Shown here: positions 1 through 12,435 of the stretch, piece after piece
Layout: each line of letters begins with the position of its first letter
Numbering within the stretch: position 1 is the stretch's first letter
DNA from: an uncultured Bacteroidales bacterium
GTDB taxonomy: Bacteria; Bacteroidota; Bacteroidia; Bacteroidales; UBA932
NCBI GenBank assembly: GCA_900321655.1
Contig: ONWU01000016.1
Location: forward strand, 1 to 40,879
DNA: 40,879 bases
Direction: 5' to 3'
Notes under the pieces: generated by a model
Seen by the model: the letters and a program-made list of their open reading frames with translations, nothing else
Told to the model about the DNA's origin: nothing
Database searches by the model: none
Program-made: the position numbers and the translations under genes

Positions 1-1
1 G

Positions 2-3460
<3,459 letters not shown>

Positions 3461-3480
3461 GCAGTTCCTAATGATATGAA

Positions 3481-3514
3481 AAAGGCGTCGCCCGCAAGGG
3501 GTGACGCCTTTTTT
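3481..3514 (+). terminator. Rho-independent terminator after rpoC
   Basis: The arm AAAGGCGTC (3481-3489) pairs with GACGCCTTT (3503-3511). One G-T pair and a CCC/GGG step extend the stem, the loop is at 3494-3498, and T residues run to 3514. The A-rich 5' side means it can also terminate the convergent lipoprotein gene on the minus strand. Confidence 0.92.
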
Positions 3515-3536
3515 GATGTCAAAAACTCAGAGGGAT

Positions 3537-4004
3537 TTAATCGTACTGCCAGATGGTAACCCGAAGGTCCATATCCGGTTCTCCTCCCTCGTCCAGCATA
3601 AAGTCTGTAGCCGTGTAATAGACGGTGACAAAGCCCAGACCCCATTCAAAGTCCAGGATGGTGGAATAGAGTTGCTGATCATCCGTACCATAGTCTACAT
3701 ACTCTGCCGAAACAACGGGCAGGGGAGTCCAGACAGAGGTGCCATCTTCATCTTTCAAAAGCCGGGAAACGGTTACCGTACCGTAATTGAATACATTCTT
3801 TGTAATCTGAGGAACATTCAGTCTTACCCCTACATAACTGGCTCCACCCTCCAGCTCTACGACTGTCCAGTCGTTGCTGCGGATGGTATAGTCAATGTGG
3901 CTCATCTGGACACCATCGTCACCTTCAATATAATAGTCTTTGGTGCAGGCCACCGACAGGGCACAAACGGACAGGATGGCCATTAGATACTTCGCAATTT
4001 TCAT
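3537..4004 (-). CDS. Small lipoprotein of unknown function
   Basis: 155 residues. The N-terminus has two lysines, a hydrophobic stretch and a lipobox LSVAC, so the protein should be lipidated at Cys20 and anchored in an envelope membrane. The mature part is beta-rich and acidic, with a pattern (SNDW near the start, VPQIT in the middle, a late DFML segment, RVTIWQ at the end) that resembles a widespread family of about 150-residue Bacteroidota lipoproteins with no assigned role. It is convergent with rpoC across a shared terminator and stands alone upstream. No enzymatic motif is visible, and the function is unknown. Confidence 0.8.
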   Translation of the reverse strand: MKIAKYLMAILSVCALSVACTKDYYIEGDDGVQMSHIDYTIRSNDWTVVELEGGASYVGVRLNVPQITKNVFNYGTVTVSRLLKDEDGTSVWTPLPVVSAEYVDYGTDDQQLYSTILDFEWGLGFVTVYYTATDFMLDEGGEPDMDLRVTIWQYD

Positions 4005-4054
4005 AAGTCAAGATATTAGGAATTATAGGCTTTCTTCCAGCAAGGATTGTACCA

Positions 4055-4085
4055 AAGGGAAGGAAAAGCCTGTATTCCTTCCTTT
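4055..4085 (-). terminator. Possible terminator hairpin after the double hydrolase gene
   Basis: AAGGGAAGGAA (4055-4065) pairs with TTCCTTCCTTT (4075-4085), with one wobble pair and a 9-base loop, just past the minus-strand stop at 4105. The T tract beyond the stem is short (read on minus), so termination is plausible but not strong. Confidence 0.45.
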
Positions 4086-4104
4086 ATCTGGTGAGGGAGT
4101 AGCC

Positions 4105-5841
4105 TTACCTGTTAAATCCCTGGGCCGTCAGGAATTCCCAGATACGGTCCATCCACGTATAGCTTCCAGTGCCCGGCGATGCCGTGTCCTGGAAGCAGTG
4201 TTTTCGGGTGGCCAGGGTGTGCAGTTCGCTCTGGATGCCCATAGAACGCTGTTTTTCCCAGACTTTCACGGAAGCCATAGCGGCGTACGGGTCTGCGTCT
4301 CCGTGGATCATCAGAAGGGGAGCGGTGTCCAGGTCGAAGGAGAATTCCGGGGCCAGGACGTTGTTGTCTTCGTTGCCGCCGGAGCTGTTGTAGCCGTCCA
4401 GGCCGTCCGTGAGGGCATAGGCCGGATAAATGCCCACGCCCCACTGCACGTTGCAGGGAAGCTTGTCCACTTCGTCTATGGGAAGGTATGCCTGGTGGCG
4501 GGAGGAAGTAACGCCCATCAGCGTCAGATGACCGCCGGCCGAGCTTCCCATAATGCCGATTCTCTGAGGGTCCAGGCCCAGCGCCTCCGCCTGGCTTCTC
4601 ACCAGCCGGATGGCCCGCTGGAGGTCTTCCCAGGCCGATGTGTGCTTGGCCAGCCCCACCGGGCGCGGGGTGCGGTATTTCATCGTGACCACCGTCATTC
4701 CCTTTTCGTTGAGGTACCTCCGGAAGGGCGCCACTTCAAAGCCGTCCGTTCCGTTGCCCTCATAGGAGCCGCCGGAGTAGATGATCTGGATGGCGCCAGT
4801 GGTTTTATTCTTGGGGAAATGCCATTCCAGATAGGGCTGGCACTGGTGCTCCTGGGCGTCCGGCATCTTTCCTTCCGGCCACAGGGGCTCTTTCCGGTAC
4901 TGGCTGCGGGCCTCGTCCGAGGCATAGCGGTCCATTATATCCACTTCCGCCTCCAGGGTGCCCAGAAAGCCCATCTGCCGGAGGAATTCCACGGCCCTTT
5001 CCGTTCCCAGGACTCCGTGCCCTTTGCCGGGGTACAGGTGCACCTCGGCCGGAATGCCCATCCGGCGCAGCTGCCGGTATACCAGGGTGGAACCGTTGGG
5101 GGAGTAAGGGTCCTGTCCTCCGTGCAGAAGGATCATCGGGCAGGTTTTTTCGTCAAAATGGAAGACGCTGCTGAGGCTGACATCGGGGCCGTACCCCTCC
5201 CGGGTGGCCTTGGTGCCCGTTTCTGCGTCTGTAGTGACATAGGCAGGAGCGTGTACCACCGCCCAGTTGAGGTGGGCGGGGAGGCTGTCTGTCTTGTCTA
5301 CGGGCCGATAAGCCCGGGTCTGGGAACTGGTGACCAGCAGAAGGGCCAGGTGGCTGCCGGCGCTCATGGACACCGTGCCGATGCGCTCCGGGTCAAAGCC
5401 CCTTTTGGCCGCTTCGCTCCTAACCAGCCGGACGGCGCGCTGGCCATCCTCCCAGGCGGTCTGGTACAGGGGAATGCCCTCCGGACGGGGCGTGCGGTAC
5501 ACCAGGTTCACGCACTGATAGCCCAGGGCCGTGTAGATCTCTTTCCATTCCTGCACCGGCTTTACGTCATAGCAGCCGTTGTAGGAGCCCCCGGAAATCA
5601 GAATCATACACCCGCCGTTGGGGTGCTCCGGAGCCGGGTACCATTCCAGATGCGCCATCCGGTTTTTCTCCGGTTTGAAATCCGGCGCCTGGGCCTTGTC
5701 CCGCATAGCTGCAATCTGGTGCGGCTGGGCATCGGGCATGGCTTTCAGCGAAGGCCATAAATTCTGTTTCTGCTGAGCCTGGGCCTGCGCAAAGGGCAGG
5801 GCCACGGCCAGTGCGAGGAGAAGGAACAATCTGTTTTTCAT
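4105..5841 (-). CDS. Secreted tandem double alpha/beta-hydrolase (esterase-like)
   Basis: 578 residues with a Sec signal peptide (about residues 1-21, ending AQAQA). Two homologous alpha/beta-hydrolase domains of the BD-FAE/acetyl-xylan-esterase-like (COG0657) type follow, at about 35-295 and 322-575. Each begins with an MPDAQ-H-Q motif, has an oxyanion-hole segment (ISGGSY / YSGGSY) and a shared YRTPRP motif. Both triads look complete: Ser160 (SMSAG), Asp244 and His275 in the first, Ser434 (SSAGG), Asp517 and His548 in the second. The first domain has Ser instead of Gly at the start of the nucleophile elbow. The ATG at 5841 is chosen because it gives the signal peptide; the frame stays open further upstream. 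Likely removes acyl groups from polysaccharide outside the cytoplasm; the substrate is not evident. Confidence 0.9.
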   Translation of the reverse strand: MKNRLFLLLALAVALPFAQAQAQQKQNLWPSLKAMPDAQPHQIAAMRDKAQAPDFKPEKNRMAHLEWYPAPEHPNGGCMILISGGSYNGCYDVKPVQEWKEIYTALGYQCVNLVYRTPRPEGIPLYQTAWEDGQRAVRLVRSEAAKRGFDPERIGTVSMSAGSHLALLLVTSSQTRAYRPVDKTDSLPAHLNWAVVHAPAYVTTDAETGTKATREGYGPDVSLSSVFHFDEKTCPMILLHGGQDPYSPNGSTLVYRQLRRMGIPAEVHLYPGKGHGVLGTERAVEFLRQMGFLGTLEAEVDIMDRYASDEARSQYRKEPLWPEGKMPDAQEHQCQPYLEWHFPKNKTTGAIQIIYSGGSYEGNGTDGFEVAPFRRYLNEKGMTVVTMKYRTPRPVGLAKHTSAWEDLQRAIRLVRSQAEALGLDPQRIGIMGSSAGGHLTLMGVTSSRHQAYLPIDEVDKLPCNVQWGVGIYPAYALTDGLDGYNSSGGNEDNNVLAPEFSFDLDTAPLLMIHGDADPYAAMASVKVWEKQRSMGIQSELHTLATRKHCFQDTASPGTGSYTWMDRIWEFLTAQGFNR

Positions 5842-5847
5842 AGCGCT

Positions 5848-5875
5848 AATATACGCAAAAAAAAGCGTATATTTG
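5848..5875 (+). promoter_or_regulatory. cysS promoter overlapped by a palindrome
   Basis: TATATTTG at 5868-5875 fits the Bacteroidota -7 element TAnnTTTG and lies 21 bases before the cysS ATG. No TTTG -33 element is seen at the right spacing. A 9-bp inverted repeat (5848-5856 with 5865-5873, loop of eight A) overlaps it and sits between the divergent starts of the hydrolase gene and cysS. Confidence 0.65.
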
Positions 5876-5896
5876 TGCGATTTAGTGGAATTCAGT

Positions 5897-7354
5897 ATGA
5901 GACCTTTATACCTTACCAATACCCTTTCCCGGAACAAGGAACTCTTCAAACCCATTCACGAGGGCCATGTAGGAATGTACGTGTGCGGCCCCACCGTGTA
6001 CGGAGATGCCCACCTGGGTCACGCCCGTCCGGGAGTGACGTACGATGTCCTGTTCCGCCTGCTCAAGTACCTGGGCTACAAGGTGCGCTATGTCCGTAAC
6101 ATTACAGATGTAGGTCACCTGGAGCACGATGCCGACGAAGGGGAGGACAAGATTGCCAAGAAGGCCCGGCTGGAACAGCTGGAGCCGATGGAGGTGGTGC
6201 AGTACTACACGGAGCGCTACCACGAGGCCATGCGCCTTCTGAACGTGCAGTCGCCCTCCATCGAACCCCGCGCATCGGCCCATATCATCGAGCAGATAGA
6301 GGCTATCAAGAAGATTCTGGCGGCCGGGTATGCTTATGAGAGCAACGGCTCCATCTATTTCGATGTGCAGAAGTACAACCAGGACCACCATTACGGTGTT
6401 CTGAGCGGCCGGAACCTGGACGATACCCTGGAAGGTACCCGCAGCCTGGACGGCCAGGGAGACAAGCACGCCCCCTTCGACTTCGCCCTTTGGAAGAAGG
6501 CCGAGCCGGAGCACATCATGCGCTGGCCCAGCCCCTGGGGAGATGGCTTCCCCGGCTGGCACCTGGAGTGCAGCGTAATGGGAGAGAAGTACCTGGGTGA
6601 AGAGTTTGACATCCACGGAGGCGGTATGGATCTGATGTTCCCGCACCACGAGTGCGAGATTGCCCAGAATGTGGCCTCCCGCGGCACCCAGGGCGTACAC
6701 TACTGGGTGCACAACAATATGATCACTATCAACGGACAGAAGATGGGAAAGAGCCTGGGCAATTTCATCACCCTGCCCCAGCTCTTTGCCGGAGACCATC
6801 CCAAACTGGAGAAGGCCTACAGCCCTATGACCATCCGTTTCTTTATCCTGCAGGCCCATTACCGCAGCACGCTGGACTTCTCCAACGAAGCCCTGCAGGC
6901 TGCAGAAAAGGGATTGGGCCGATTGATGCAGGCCTGGCGGGCTTTGCCTAAGGATGCCGCGGAGGGAACGCCTTCCGCTCCTGTATCGGCCATCATAGAC
7001 GCCGTGCTGGATGCCCTCTGCGACGACCTCAACACCCCCGTTGCCATCGCCCATCTTTTCGATGCCGTGAAGCTCATCAATGCGGGCGGTTTGTCCCAGG
7101 CCGATGCTGCGGCCCTTCACAAACTCTTCGAAGAAGTGGTTGGCGGCGTCCTGGGCTTGAAGGACGAGGAAGCCGGCGCCTCCGGCAAGGCCGAGAAGGC
7201 CCTCGAAGGCGTGATGCAGCTGGTGCTGGAAAACCGCAAGAAGGCCCGTGAGGAAAAGAACTGGGCCGAAAGTGACCACATCCGAGACCTTCTGGCTTCT
7301 TACGGTATCGCCGTCAAGGACACCAAGGAAGGCGCCACCTGGACTTTGGAATAG
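5897..7354 (+). CDS. cysS: Cysteine--tRNA ligase
   Basis: 485-residue class I aminoacyl-tRNA synthetase that charges tRNA-Cys in the cytoplasm. The HIGH signature is HLGH at residues 39-42 (preceded by CGPTVYGDA, with zinc ligand Cys30) and the KMSKS loop is KMGKS at 282-286. The other zinc ligands are Cys225 (WHLEC) and the HHECE segment at 250-254. The ATG at 5897 gives the expected N-terminus RPLYLTNTL; the frame is open a few codons upstream but only from a TTG lying within the promoter. First gene of a tight cysS-xth-threonine aldolase run, with one base to the next start. Confidence 0.98.
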   Translation: MRPLYLTNTLSRNKELFKPIHEGHVGMYVCGPTVYGDAHLGHARPGVTYDVLFRLLKYLGYKVRYVRNITDVGHLEHDADEGEDKIAKKARLEQLEPMEVVQYYTERYHEAMRLLNVQSPSIEPRASAHIIEQIEAIKKILAAGYAYESNGSIYFDVQKYNQDHHYGVLSGRNLDDTLEGTRSLDGQGDKHAPFDFALWKKAEPEHIMRWPSPWGDGFPGWHLECSVMGEKYLGEEFDIHGGGMDLMFPHHECEIAQNVASRGTQGVHYWVHNNMITINGQKMGKSLGNFITLPQLFAGDHPKLEKAYSPMTIRFFILQAHYRSTLDFSNEALQAAEKGLGRLMQAWRALPKDAAEGTPSAPVSAIIDAVLDALCDDLNTPVAIAHLFDAVKLINAGGLSQADAAALHKLFEEVVGGVLGLKDEEAGASGKAEKALEGVMQLVLENRKKAREEKNWAESDHIRDLLASYGIAVKDTKEGATWTLE

Positions 7355-7355
7355 T

Positions 7356-8102
7356 ATGAAATTTATCTCCTGGAATGTGAACGGCCTGAGGGCCGTGGCC
7401 GGCAAGGGTTTTGCCGATATCTTTACGCAGCTGGACGCAGACTTTTTCTGTCTGCAGGAAACCAAACTGCAGGCCGGTCAGCTGGATCTGGAGTTCCTGG
7501 GCTATGAGTCCTATTGGAACTACGCGGAAAAGAAAGGCTACTCCGGTACGGCTGTCTATACCAAACATACGCCGCTTTCCGTGCGTTATGGCCTGGGCAT
7601 AGAGGAACACGACCGGGAGGGGAGGGTGATTACCCTGGAGTACGAGAATTTTTTCCTGGTTTGCGTCTATGTCCCCAATTCCCAGGACGGGTTGCGCCGT
7701 CTGGACTACCGTATGCAGTGGGAAGATGCCTTCCGGGCATACCTGTCGGCCCTTCCCAAGCCGGTGATTATGTGCGGAGACCTTAATGTGGCGCACGAGG
7801 AGATAGACCTTAAGAACCCTTCTACCAATCATTTCAATGCCGGTTTCTCGGATGAGGAACGTGGAAAATTCTCGGAGCTGCTGGCGGCCGGGTTTGTGGA
7901 CAGCTGGCGGTATCAGCATCCGGATGAGGTGAAGTACTCCTGGTGGAGCTACCGGATGAATGCCCGCGAGCGGAACGCCGGGTGGCGCATAGACTATTTT
8001 GTGGTGTCGGAATCCCTTAGAGACAGTATTGTCTCCACCGACATCCATAACGAGATATTCGGGTCGGACCATTGCCCCGTAGAACTGATAGCGAACTTAT
8101 GA
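7356..8102 (+). CDS. xth: Exodeoxyribonuclease III (AP endonuclease family)
   Basis: 248 residues. Endonuclease/exonuclease/phosphatase fold: N-terminal MKFISWNVNGLRA, the metal-binding glutamate in CLQETK, the GDLNVAH motif in the middle, and the C-terminal GSDHCPVEL motif with the catalytic Asp-His pair. It should cleave abasic sites and trim 3' ends in base-excision repair. The start at 7356 lies one base after the cysS stop, and its own stop overlaps the next ATG (ATGA), so the three genes are probably translated from one mRNA. The length fits the family. Confidence 0.96.
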   Translation: MKFISWNVNGLRAVAGKGFADIFTQLDADFFCLQETKLQAGQLDLEFLGYESYWNYAEKKGYSGTAVYTKHTPLSVRYGLGIEEHDREGRVITLEYENFFLVCVYVPNSQDGLRRLDYRMQWEDAFRAYLSALPKPVIMCGDLNVAHEEIDLKNPSTNHFNAGFSDEERGKFSELLAAGFVDSWRYQHPDEVKYSWWSYRMNARERNAGWRIDYFVVSESLRDSIVSTDIHNEIFGSDHCPVELIANL

Positions 8103-9127
8103 TTTCTTTTACCTGCGACTACAACGAAGGCGCGCATCCGGCCATTCTGGAGCGCCTTCTGGCTACCAATTTCATCCAGCAGCCCGGTTATGGGGCAGAC
8201 AGCTTCACGGCTTCGGCCAAGGCCCGCATCCGTGAGTGCATCGGCCGTCCGGAGGCCGAGGTCTTCCTCCTTACCGGCGGTACCCAGACCAATTCCACCG
8301 TCATTGCCACCATGCTTAGGGACTACCAGGGCGTTGTGGCGGCTACTACCGGCCACATCGCCGTGCACGAGGCCGGCGCGGTGGAATACACCGGCCACAA
8401 AGTTCTTACCATCCCTCAGCACCAGGGCAAGATGAAGGCGGAGGAGTTGAAGGCTTATCTGGAGGGCTATTACGCCGACGGTTCCTACGATCACATGGTC
8501 TTCCCCGGTATGGTGTACATCTCCTTCCCTACGGAGTACGGTACGCTCTATTCCAAGGCCGAACTCTCTGCCATCTACGACGTTTGCCGGGAGTATTCCC
8601 TGCCGCTGTTTGTAGACGGAGCCCGGCTGGGTTATGGCCTTATGAGCCCCGCCTGCGATGTCTCCATCCAGGAGCTGGCCGGTCTTTGCGACGTGTTCAC
8701 CATTGGCGGCACCAAGGTGGGTGCCCTCTGCGGAGAAGCCGTGGTCTTCCCTTCCGGAAAGGCCCCGGAGCATTTCTTTACGATGGTGAAGCAGCACGGC
8801 GCGCTGCTGGCCAAGGGCCGCTTGCTGGGCGTGCAGTTTGACACCCTTTTCACGGACGGGCTGTACTTCCAGATTGCCCAGGGTGCCATAGACCTGGCTA
8901 TGCAGGTTAAGAAACTGTTTCTGGACAAGGGCTACGAGCTCTTCCTGGATTCTCCCACCAACCAGCAGTTCATTCTCCTTACCCCTGCAGCCGCCAAGGC
9001 CCTGGAGGGGAAGGTGGCCTATGAGGTGTGGGAGCATCTGGCCGATGGCCGTGCGGTGGTTCGCTTTGCCACCAGCTGGGCCACCACGCAGGAGCATGTT
9101 TCGCAGCTCTCTGCCCTTCTGCCTTAG
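8099..9127 (+). CDS. ltaE: Low-specificity L-threonine aldolase (PLP-dependent)
   Basis: 342 residues of the beta-eliminating lyase/threonine aldolase family (fold-type I PLP enzyme), which cleaves threonine or allo-threonine to glycine and acetaldehyde. Visible features are the N-terminal DYNEGAHP, the cofactor-stacking region LTGGTQTN, the AVHEAGA segment, the DGARLGYG motif with the PLP-binding Asp, and GGTKVGA containing the Schiff-base lysine. The start overlaps the xth stop by 4 bases. A GGGCC hairpin separates it from the convergent COG2426 gene. The family is clear; the preferred substrate (threonine, phenylserine or other beta-hydroxy amino acid) is not determined by sequence. Confidence 0.92.
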   Translation: MISFTCDYNEGAHPAILERLLATNFIQQPGYGADSFTASAKARIRECIGRPEAEVFLLTGGTQTNSTVIATMLRDYQGVVAATTGHIAVHEAGAVEYTGHKVLTIPQHQGKMKAEELKAYLEGYYADGSYDHMVFPGMVYISFPTEYGTLYSKAELSAIYDVCREYSLPLFVDGARLGYGLMSPACDVSIQELAGLCDVFTIGGTKVGALCGEAVVFPSGKAPEHFFTMVKQHGALLAKGRLLGVQFDTLFTDGLYFQIAQGAIDLAMQVKKLFLDKGYELFLDSPTNQQFILLTPAAAKALEGKVAYEVWEHLADGRAVVRFATSWATTQEHVSQLSALLP

Positions 9128-9133
9128 GTTTCC

Positions 9134-9155
9134 TTTTGGGCCAGGTGGCCCAAAA
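9134..9155. repeat. Short palindrome between convergent genes, sharing its arm with the 13.0-kb element
   Basis: TTTTGGGCC (9134-9142) pairs perfectly with GGCCCAAAA (9147-9155) around the loop AGGT. The first 15 bases (TTTTGGGCCAGGTGG) are identical to the left end of the element at 13015-13129. It may act as a two-way terminator, but A rather than T residues follow the stem on the plus strand, which is unusual for one. Confidence 0.7.
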
Positions 9156-9157
9156 AT

Positions 9158-9631
9158 TTATTTCACCAGATCAATAGCGCCAAAGACGCCCAGGGAGGCG
9201 GCCAGCATAATGGCGCCGGCCAGAAGCACACCGCCAAGGGCCGCAAGGGTGCTCTTTTTGAAGTCCATATTGAGAATACTGGCGGCCAGCATGCCGGTCC
9301 AGGCTCCGGTTCCGGGAACAGGAATGCCCACAAACAGGAACAGGGCCCAGTAGAGGCCTTTTCCGGCTTTCTCCTCCAGTTTTCGGCCACCTTTTTCGCC
9401 TTTCTGCAGGCACCAGGTGAAGAACCCGCCAATCACTTTCTTGTCTTTCCCCCATTCCAGGATGCGGCGGGCAAAGAGGAAAATGAAGGGAACGGGAATC
9501 ATATTGCCGATAACGGCCACAATGATGGAAGGGACCAGGGGGAGGTCCATCCCCACGGCATAGGGAACGGCGCCGCGGATTTCCACCAGCGGCAACATAG
9601 AGATCAGGAGAACCCAGAGATACTTTTTCAT
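9158..9631 (-). CDS. Small multidrug-export-type membrane protein (COG2426 / PF06695)
   Basis: 157 residues, mostly hydrophobic, with about four membrane segments and a central charged loop (GEKGGRKLEEKAGKG). The conserved motifs are EIRGAVPYA near the N-terminus, IGNMIPVPF in the second segment and GTGAWTGMLAAS in the third, which identify the COG2426 'putative small multi-drug export' family. The name is historical and transport is not firmly established for the family. Its ATG overlaps the stop of the upstream PfkB kinase by 4 bases, so the two are co-transcribed. Confidence 0.9.
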   Translation of the reverse strand: MKKYLWVLLISMLPLVEIRGAVPYAVGMDLPLVPSIIVAVIGNMIPVPFIFLFARRILEWGKDKKVIGGFFTWCLQKGEKGGRKLEEKAGKGLYWALFLFVGIPVPGTGAWTGMLAASILNMDFKKSTLAALGGVLLAGAIMLAASLGVFGAIDLVK

Positions 9632-10638
9632 CGGTCTGTGTAAACGGGGGTGTTGGCGGCAATGAGCGCGCGGATTTCTTCTTTGGCTTCCCTCCAGCGG
9701 GGAATGTCAATCTTGGTGCCGATCACCTCCACCACCTTGGCGGCAATGATGGAACCAATCTCTCCGCAGACCTTCAGCGGAAGGCCCAGGGAGTGGGCGT
9801 AGAGGAAGCCGGCGGCATAGGTGTCTCCCGCGCCGGTGGCATCCACGGGGTTGGCGGGCCAGGGCTCGATGAAATAATATTCGTCTCCGGATTTCACCAT
9901 AGAGCCGGCCTTACCCACCTTCACCACAGCAATCTTACAGAGTCTGGAGAGTTCTTCAATGGCTTCCTGGGGCTCTTTTTTGGTAAAGGCCTTGGCTTCC
10001 GACTCGTTGGCAAAGACGATGTCTACGTAGTTCTCCACCAGGTTGTGGAAGAAAGCCAGGTTGGAATCCACCACATTGTAGGAAGCCATATCGATGGAGA
10101 TGGTGCAGCCGGCCGCCTTGGCCAGTCGGGCTGCCTTGGAAATGAGTTCCTGGTTCTGGACCAGATAGCCTTCAATGTGGAAATAATCGTACCCTTCGAA
10201 GAAGGAGGGCTCCAGGTCTTCCGGACCCAGTTCCAGGGTGGCGCCCATATAGTCTGCGAAAGTTCTCTCCGCATTGGCTCCGGTGATGAATACCATGCAC
10301 CGGCCGCTGGACTTGGTCCCATAAAGCATCTGGGCACGTACTCCGTACTGCTCCATAGTGCTTTTGAACAGGTTTCCGAGGTCGTCGTTTCCTATTTTTC
10401 CCAGGAAGCCGGATTCCATTCCGAAGATGGCGGTACAGGTGATGGTGTTGGCTGCACTGCCGCCGGGGACGTATTTGACGCCGTATTGCTTGAGGGCTTC
10501 CCAGATGCGGTCTCCGGTTTCCATATCCACGTGCTGCATACTGCCAAGGGGCAGGTGGAAGGTCCTCAGGAGGGTGTCGTCCGGAAGGACGGCCAGGATG
10601 TCGGTGAGGGCGTTGCCGATACCAAGGATGGATTTCAT
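9628..10638 (-). CDS. PfkB-family carbohydrate/adenosine kinase
   Basis: 336 residues. Ribokinase fold: N-terminal GIGNALTDIL, the GGSAANT substrate-binding motif, the GKIGNDDLG motif, and the C-terminal DATGAGDTYAAGF with the anion hole and catalytic base Asp. The layout (long lid after SMQHVD, VPGGSAANT) is closest to the adenosine kinase-like branch common in Bacteroidota, but sugar substrates are possible. Phosphorylates its substrate from ATP in the cytoplasm. It precedes the COG2426 membrane protein with a 4-base overlap. The start has a TAAATTTG -7 element 19 bases upstream and is divergent from the flippase-like gene. Confidence 0.9.
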   Translation of the reverse strand: MKSILGIGNALTDILAVLPDDTLLRTFHLPLGSMQHVDMETGDRIWEALKQYGVKYVPGGSAANTITCTAIFGMESGFLGKIGNDDLGNLFKSTMEQYGVRAQMLYGTKSSGRCMVFITGANAERTFADYMGATLELGPEDLEPSFFEGYDYFHIEGYLVQNQELISKAARLAKAAGCTISIDMASYNVVDSNLAFFHNLVENYVDIVFANESEAKAFTKKEPQEAIEELSRLCKIAVVKVGKAGSMVKSGDEYYFIEPWPANPVDATGAGDTYAAGFLYAHSLGLPLKVCGEIGSIIAAKVVEVIGTKIDIPRWREAKEEIRALIAANTPVYTDR

Positions 10639-10657
10639 AACGGGGTGGTTTAACTCA

Positions 10658-10665
10658 CAAATTTA
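10658..10665 (-). promoter_or_regulatory. -7 element for the PfkB kinase gene
   Basis: On the minus strand this reads TAAATTTG, a match to TAnnTTTG, 19 bases before the ATG at 10638. No good TTTG is seen at -33. It lies back to back with the plus-strand element at 10689-10696. Confidence 0.6.
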
Positions 10666-10688
10666 GCCATTATTTGACAAAATTCCAT

Positions 10689-10696
10689 TACCTTTG
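10689..10696 (+). promoter_or_regulatory. -7 element for the flippase-aroE-ssb operon
   Basis: TACCTTTG fits TAnnTTTG and ends 7 bases before the ATG at 10704, so the transcript would have almost no leader. A TTTG exists upstream at 10673-10676 but only 12 bases away, too close for a normal -33 element. Confidence 0.6.
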
Positions 10697-10703
10697 TGAG
10701 AGG

Positions 10704-11711
10704 ATGGACAAGAAAACCAAGAATATCCTTCAGTACGTGTTCTGGGCGGCCGTAGCGGTTGTCCTGGTGTATTTTTGCTTCCGCAGCATAGACTGGAGCC
10801 AGTTTATGCTGGCCCTGGAACACTGCAAATGGGAGTGGGTGCTGGTGTCCATCGCGCTGGGTATTCTTTCGCTTTTTATCCGCGGCCTTCGCTGGAGGAT
10901 GCTCCTGCTTCCGATGGATTCCAAGACTTCCGTACTCACCTGCTTCAACGCTTACAGTATCGGCAGCGCAGTCAATTTGTTTCTTCCCCGCGTGGGAGAG
11001 GTAGTGAGGCTAGCCTATGTGGTAGGAAACTCCTCCAGGGACGAGGAGGGGAAGCGCCTGCTTTCGGCCGATAAAGCGCTGGGATCCATTGTGATAGAGC
11101 GCGTATGGGATATGCTCTTCGTGGGACTGCTCACCACCCTGGTCCTGGTTCTGAAGTGGGAGGATTTCGGCGCCTTCTTCACGGAAAATTTCTCGGGAGG
11201 AGGCCAGGTTATGAGCCTCCTGATTCCAGGGCTTCTTCTGGGTCTCGCCCTTCTGGTACTCCTGTTCTGGCTCCTTAGGAACAAGGGAGAGTTCTGGGGC
11301 CGCATCTGGGCCTTTATCAAAGGCATAGGAGAAGGGCTGAGTTCTTTCCGCCGGATGAAAAAAAGCTGGCTTTTCCTTCTGTACACCGTCCTTATCTGGA
11401 GTCTTTACTGGCTGATGAGCGCCACCATTGTGCAGGCACTCAACGGGATGCCCGTTTTCGGTTCGTTAACCCTGGTGGATGCCCTGTTCATCTCCCTGGT
11501 GGGAAGCGTCAGTACCATGGTTCCCGTCCCCGGAGGCTTTGGCATCTATCACGGAATGGTCAGCGGTGCCCTGCAGGTACTTTGGGGCATTCCCAAAGAC
11601 TCCTGTATGGCCTATGCGGTTCTCAACCACGAATCCCAGGTCCTTACCCAGGCCGTCTGTGGTCTGGTTTCCTACATCCACGAAAGCTTTTTCCGCAAGA
11701 ACAAGAAATGA
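10704..11711 (+). CDS. Lysylphosphatidylglycerol synthase transmembrane-like protein (PF03706, YbhN type)
   Basis: 335-residue polytopic membrane protein with about seven or eight hydrophobic segments, starting at residues 10-27. Family signatures are the RGLRWRMLL motif after the second segment, FNAYSIGSAVNLFLPRVGEVVR (the conserved N-x-x-x-P-x-R-x-GE pattern), IERVWDM, and the late VPVPGGFGIYHG. This is the UPF0104/YbhN family, related to the flippase half of MprF; the substrate is unknown. The start at 10704 is preferred to an upstream TTG because it leaves the -7 element outside the gene. Its stop overlaps the aroE ATG (ATGA). Confidence 0.9.
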   Translation: MDKKTKNILQYVFWAAVAVVLVYFCFRSIDWSQFMLALEHCKWEWVLVSIALGILSLFIRGLRWRMLLLPMDSKTSVLTCFNAYSIGSAVNLFLPRVGEVVRLAYVVGNSSRDEEGKRLLSADKALGSIVIERVWDMLFVGLLTTLVLVLKWEDFGAFFTENFSGGGQVMSLLIPGLLLGLALLVLLFWLLRNKGEFWGRIWAFIKGIGEGLSSFRRMKKSWLFLLYTVLIWSLYWLMSATIVQALNGMPVFGSLTLVDALFISLVGSVSTMVPVPGGFGIYHGMVSGALQVLWGIPKDSCMAYAVLNHESQVLTQAVCGLVSYIHESFFRKNKK

Positions 11712-12433
11712 AGTTTGCGCTCATCGGCCATCCGGTAGAGGGCTCCCTGAGTCCGCGCCTTTTTTCCGCCGCCTACGACGGACGCTATCCGTATGATTTG
11801 ATAGACCGGGAGTGCTTTGAAGATGCCTGGAGGCTGTTTTTGGAGCAGTACGACGGCATCAATGTCACGGCTCCCTTCAAGCAGGATGCCTTTGCCCGGG
11901 CAGACGTGCTGTCGGAAGAAGCCCGCCGCAGTGGAGCCGTCAATCTGGTGGTCAAAAAGGCCGATAAGCTGTACGGCTACAACACGGATGTAGACGGCAT
12001 TGTCCTGGCTGTCAAAGAAAGTGGCCTGCCGGTGGCCGATGCCCTGGTGGTGGGAACGGGCGGTGCGGCCCGTGCCGCCATCGTCGCGGCCCAGAAGTTG
12101 GGCTGCCGGGTAAGCGTTACCGGCCGGTCGGAAGAAAAGGCCCAAGCCCTGGCTGCTCAATCGGGTTGCCAAACCGCTTTCTGGAAGGCTCTGGAGGCCC
12201 TTCGGCCCAACCTGATTATTTATACTCTTCCGGGTGGCGCACCCGTGCCTGCGGGCCTGAATTTTGCAGGATCTGTGGTGCTGGAAGCCGAGTACAAAAA
12301 GCCCGCGCTCTCCGGCTTTCCCTGCAAGGCTTATATCCCGGGGCAGCGCTGGCTCCTGTGGCAGGCTGCGGCCGGATACGGGCTCTTCACCGGGGAAAAA
12401 CCTCATATGGAAAACCTTATTAATGCTATATAG
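11708..12433 (+). CDS. aroE: Shikimate dehydrogenase
   Basis: 241 residues. Reduces 3-dehydroshikimate to shikimate with NADPH in aromatic amino acid synthesis. The substrate-binding motif SLSP is at residues 13-16. NVTAPFK carries the catalytic lysine (the usual form is NVTxPHK, so Phe replaces His). The catalytic Asp lies in GYNTDVDG, and the NADP-binding loop is VVGTGGAARA. It is shorter than the roughly 270 residues of E. coli AroE but typical of Bacteroidota. It overlaps the membrane protein upstream by 4 bases and lies 2 bases before ssb. Shikimate kinase (aroK) is also in this window, 27 kb away. Confidence 0.95.
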   Translation: MKFALIGHPVEGSLSPRLFSAAYDGRYPYDLIDRECFEDAWRLFLEQYDGINVTAPFKQDAFARADVLSEEARRSGAVNLVVKKADKLYGYNTDVDGIVLAVKESGLPVADALVVGTGGAARAAIVAAQKLGCRVSVTGRSEEKAQALAAQSGCQTAFWKALEALRPNLIIYTLPGGAPVPAGLNFAGSVVLEAEYKKPALSGFPCKAYIPGQRWLLWQAAAGYGLFTGEKPHMENLINAI

Positions 12434-12435
12434 TT

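Noticed and set aside
5341-5360. A GGGCCAGGTGGC match to the second palindrome family inside the double hydrolase gene
   Set aside because: It is only 12 bases, has no inverted partner, and is explained by coding sequence in the conserved SAGSHLALL region.
3940-5760. A 606-codon plus-strand open frame opposite the double hydrolase gene
   Set aside because: Antisense to a gene with signal peptide and two catalytic triads; no motif of its own. The same reasoning removes the long antisense frames at 5906-7465, 21879-23303, 25726-27405 and 29961-32015.
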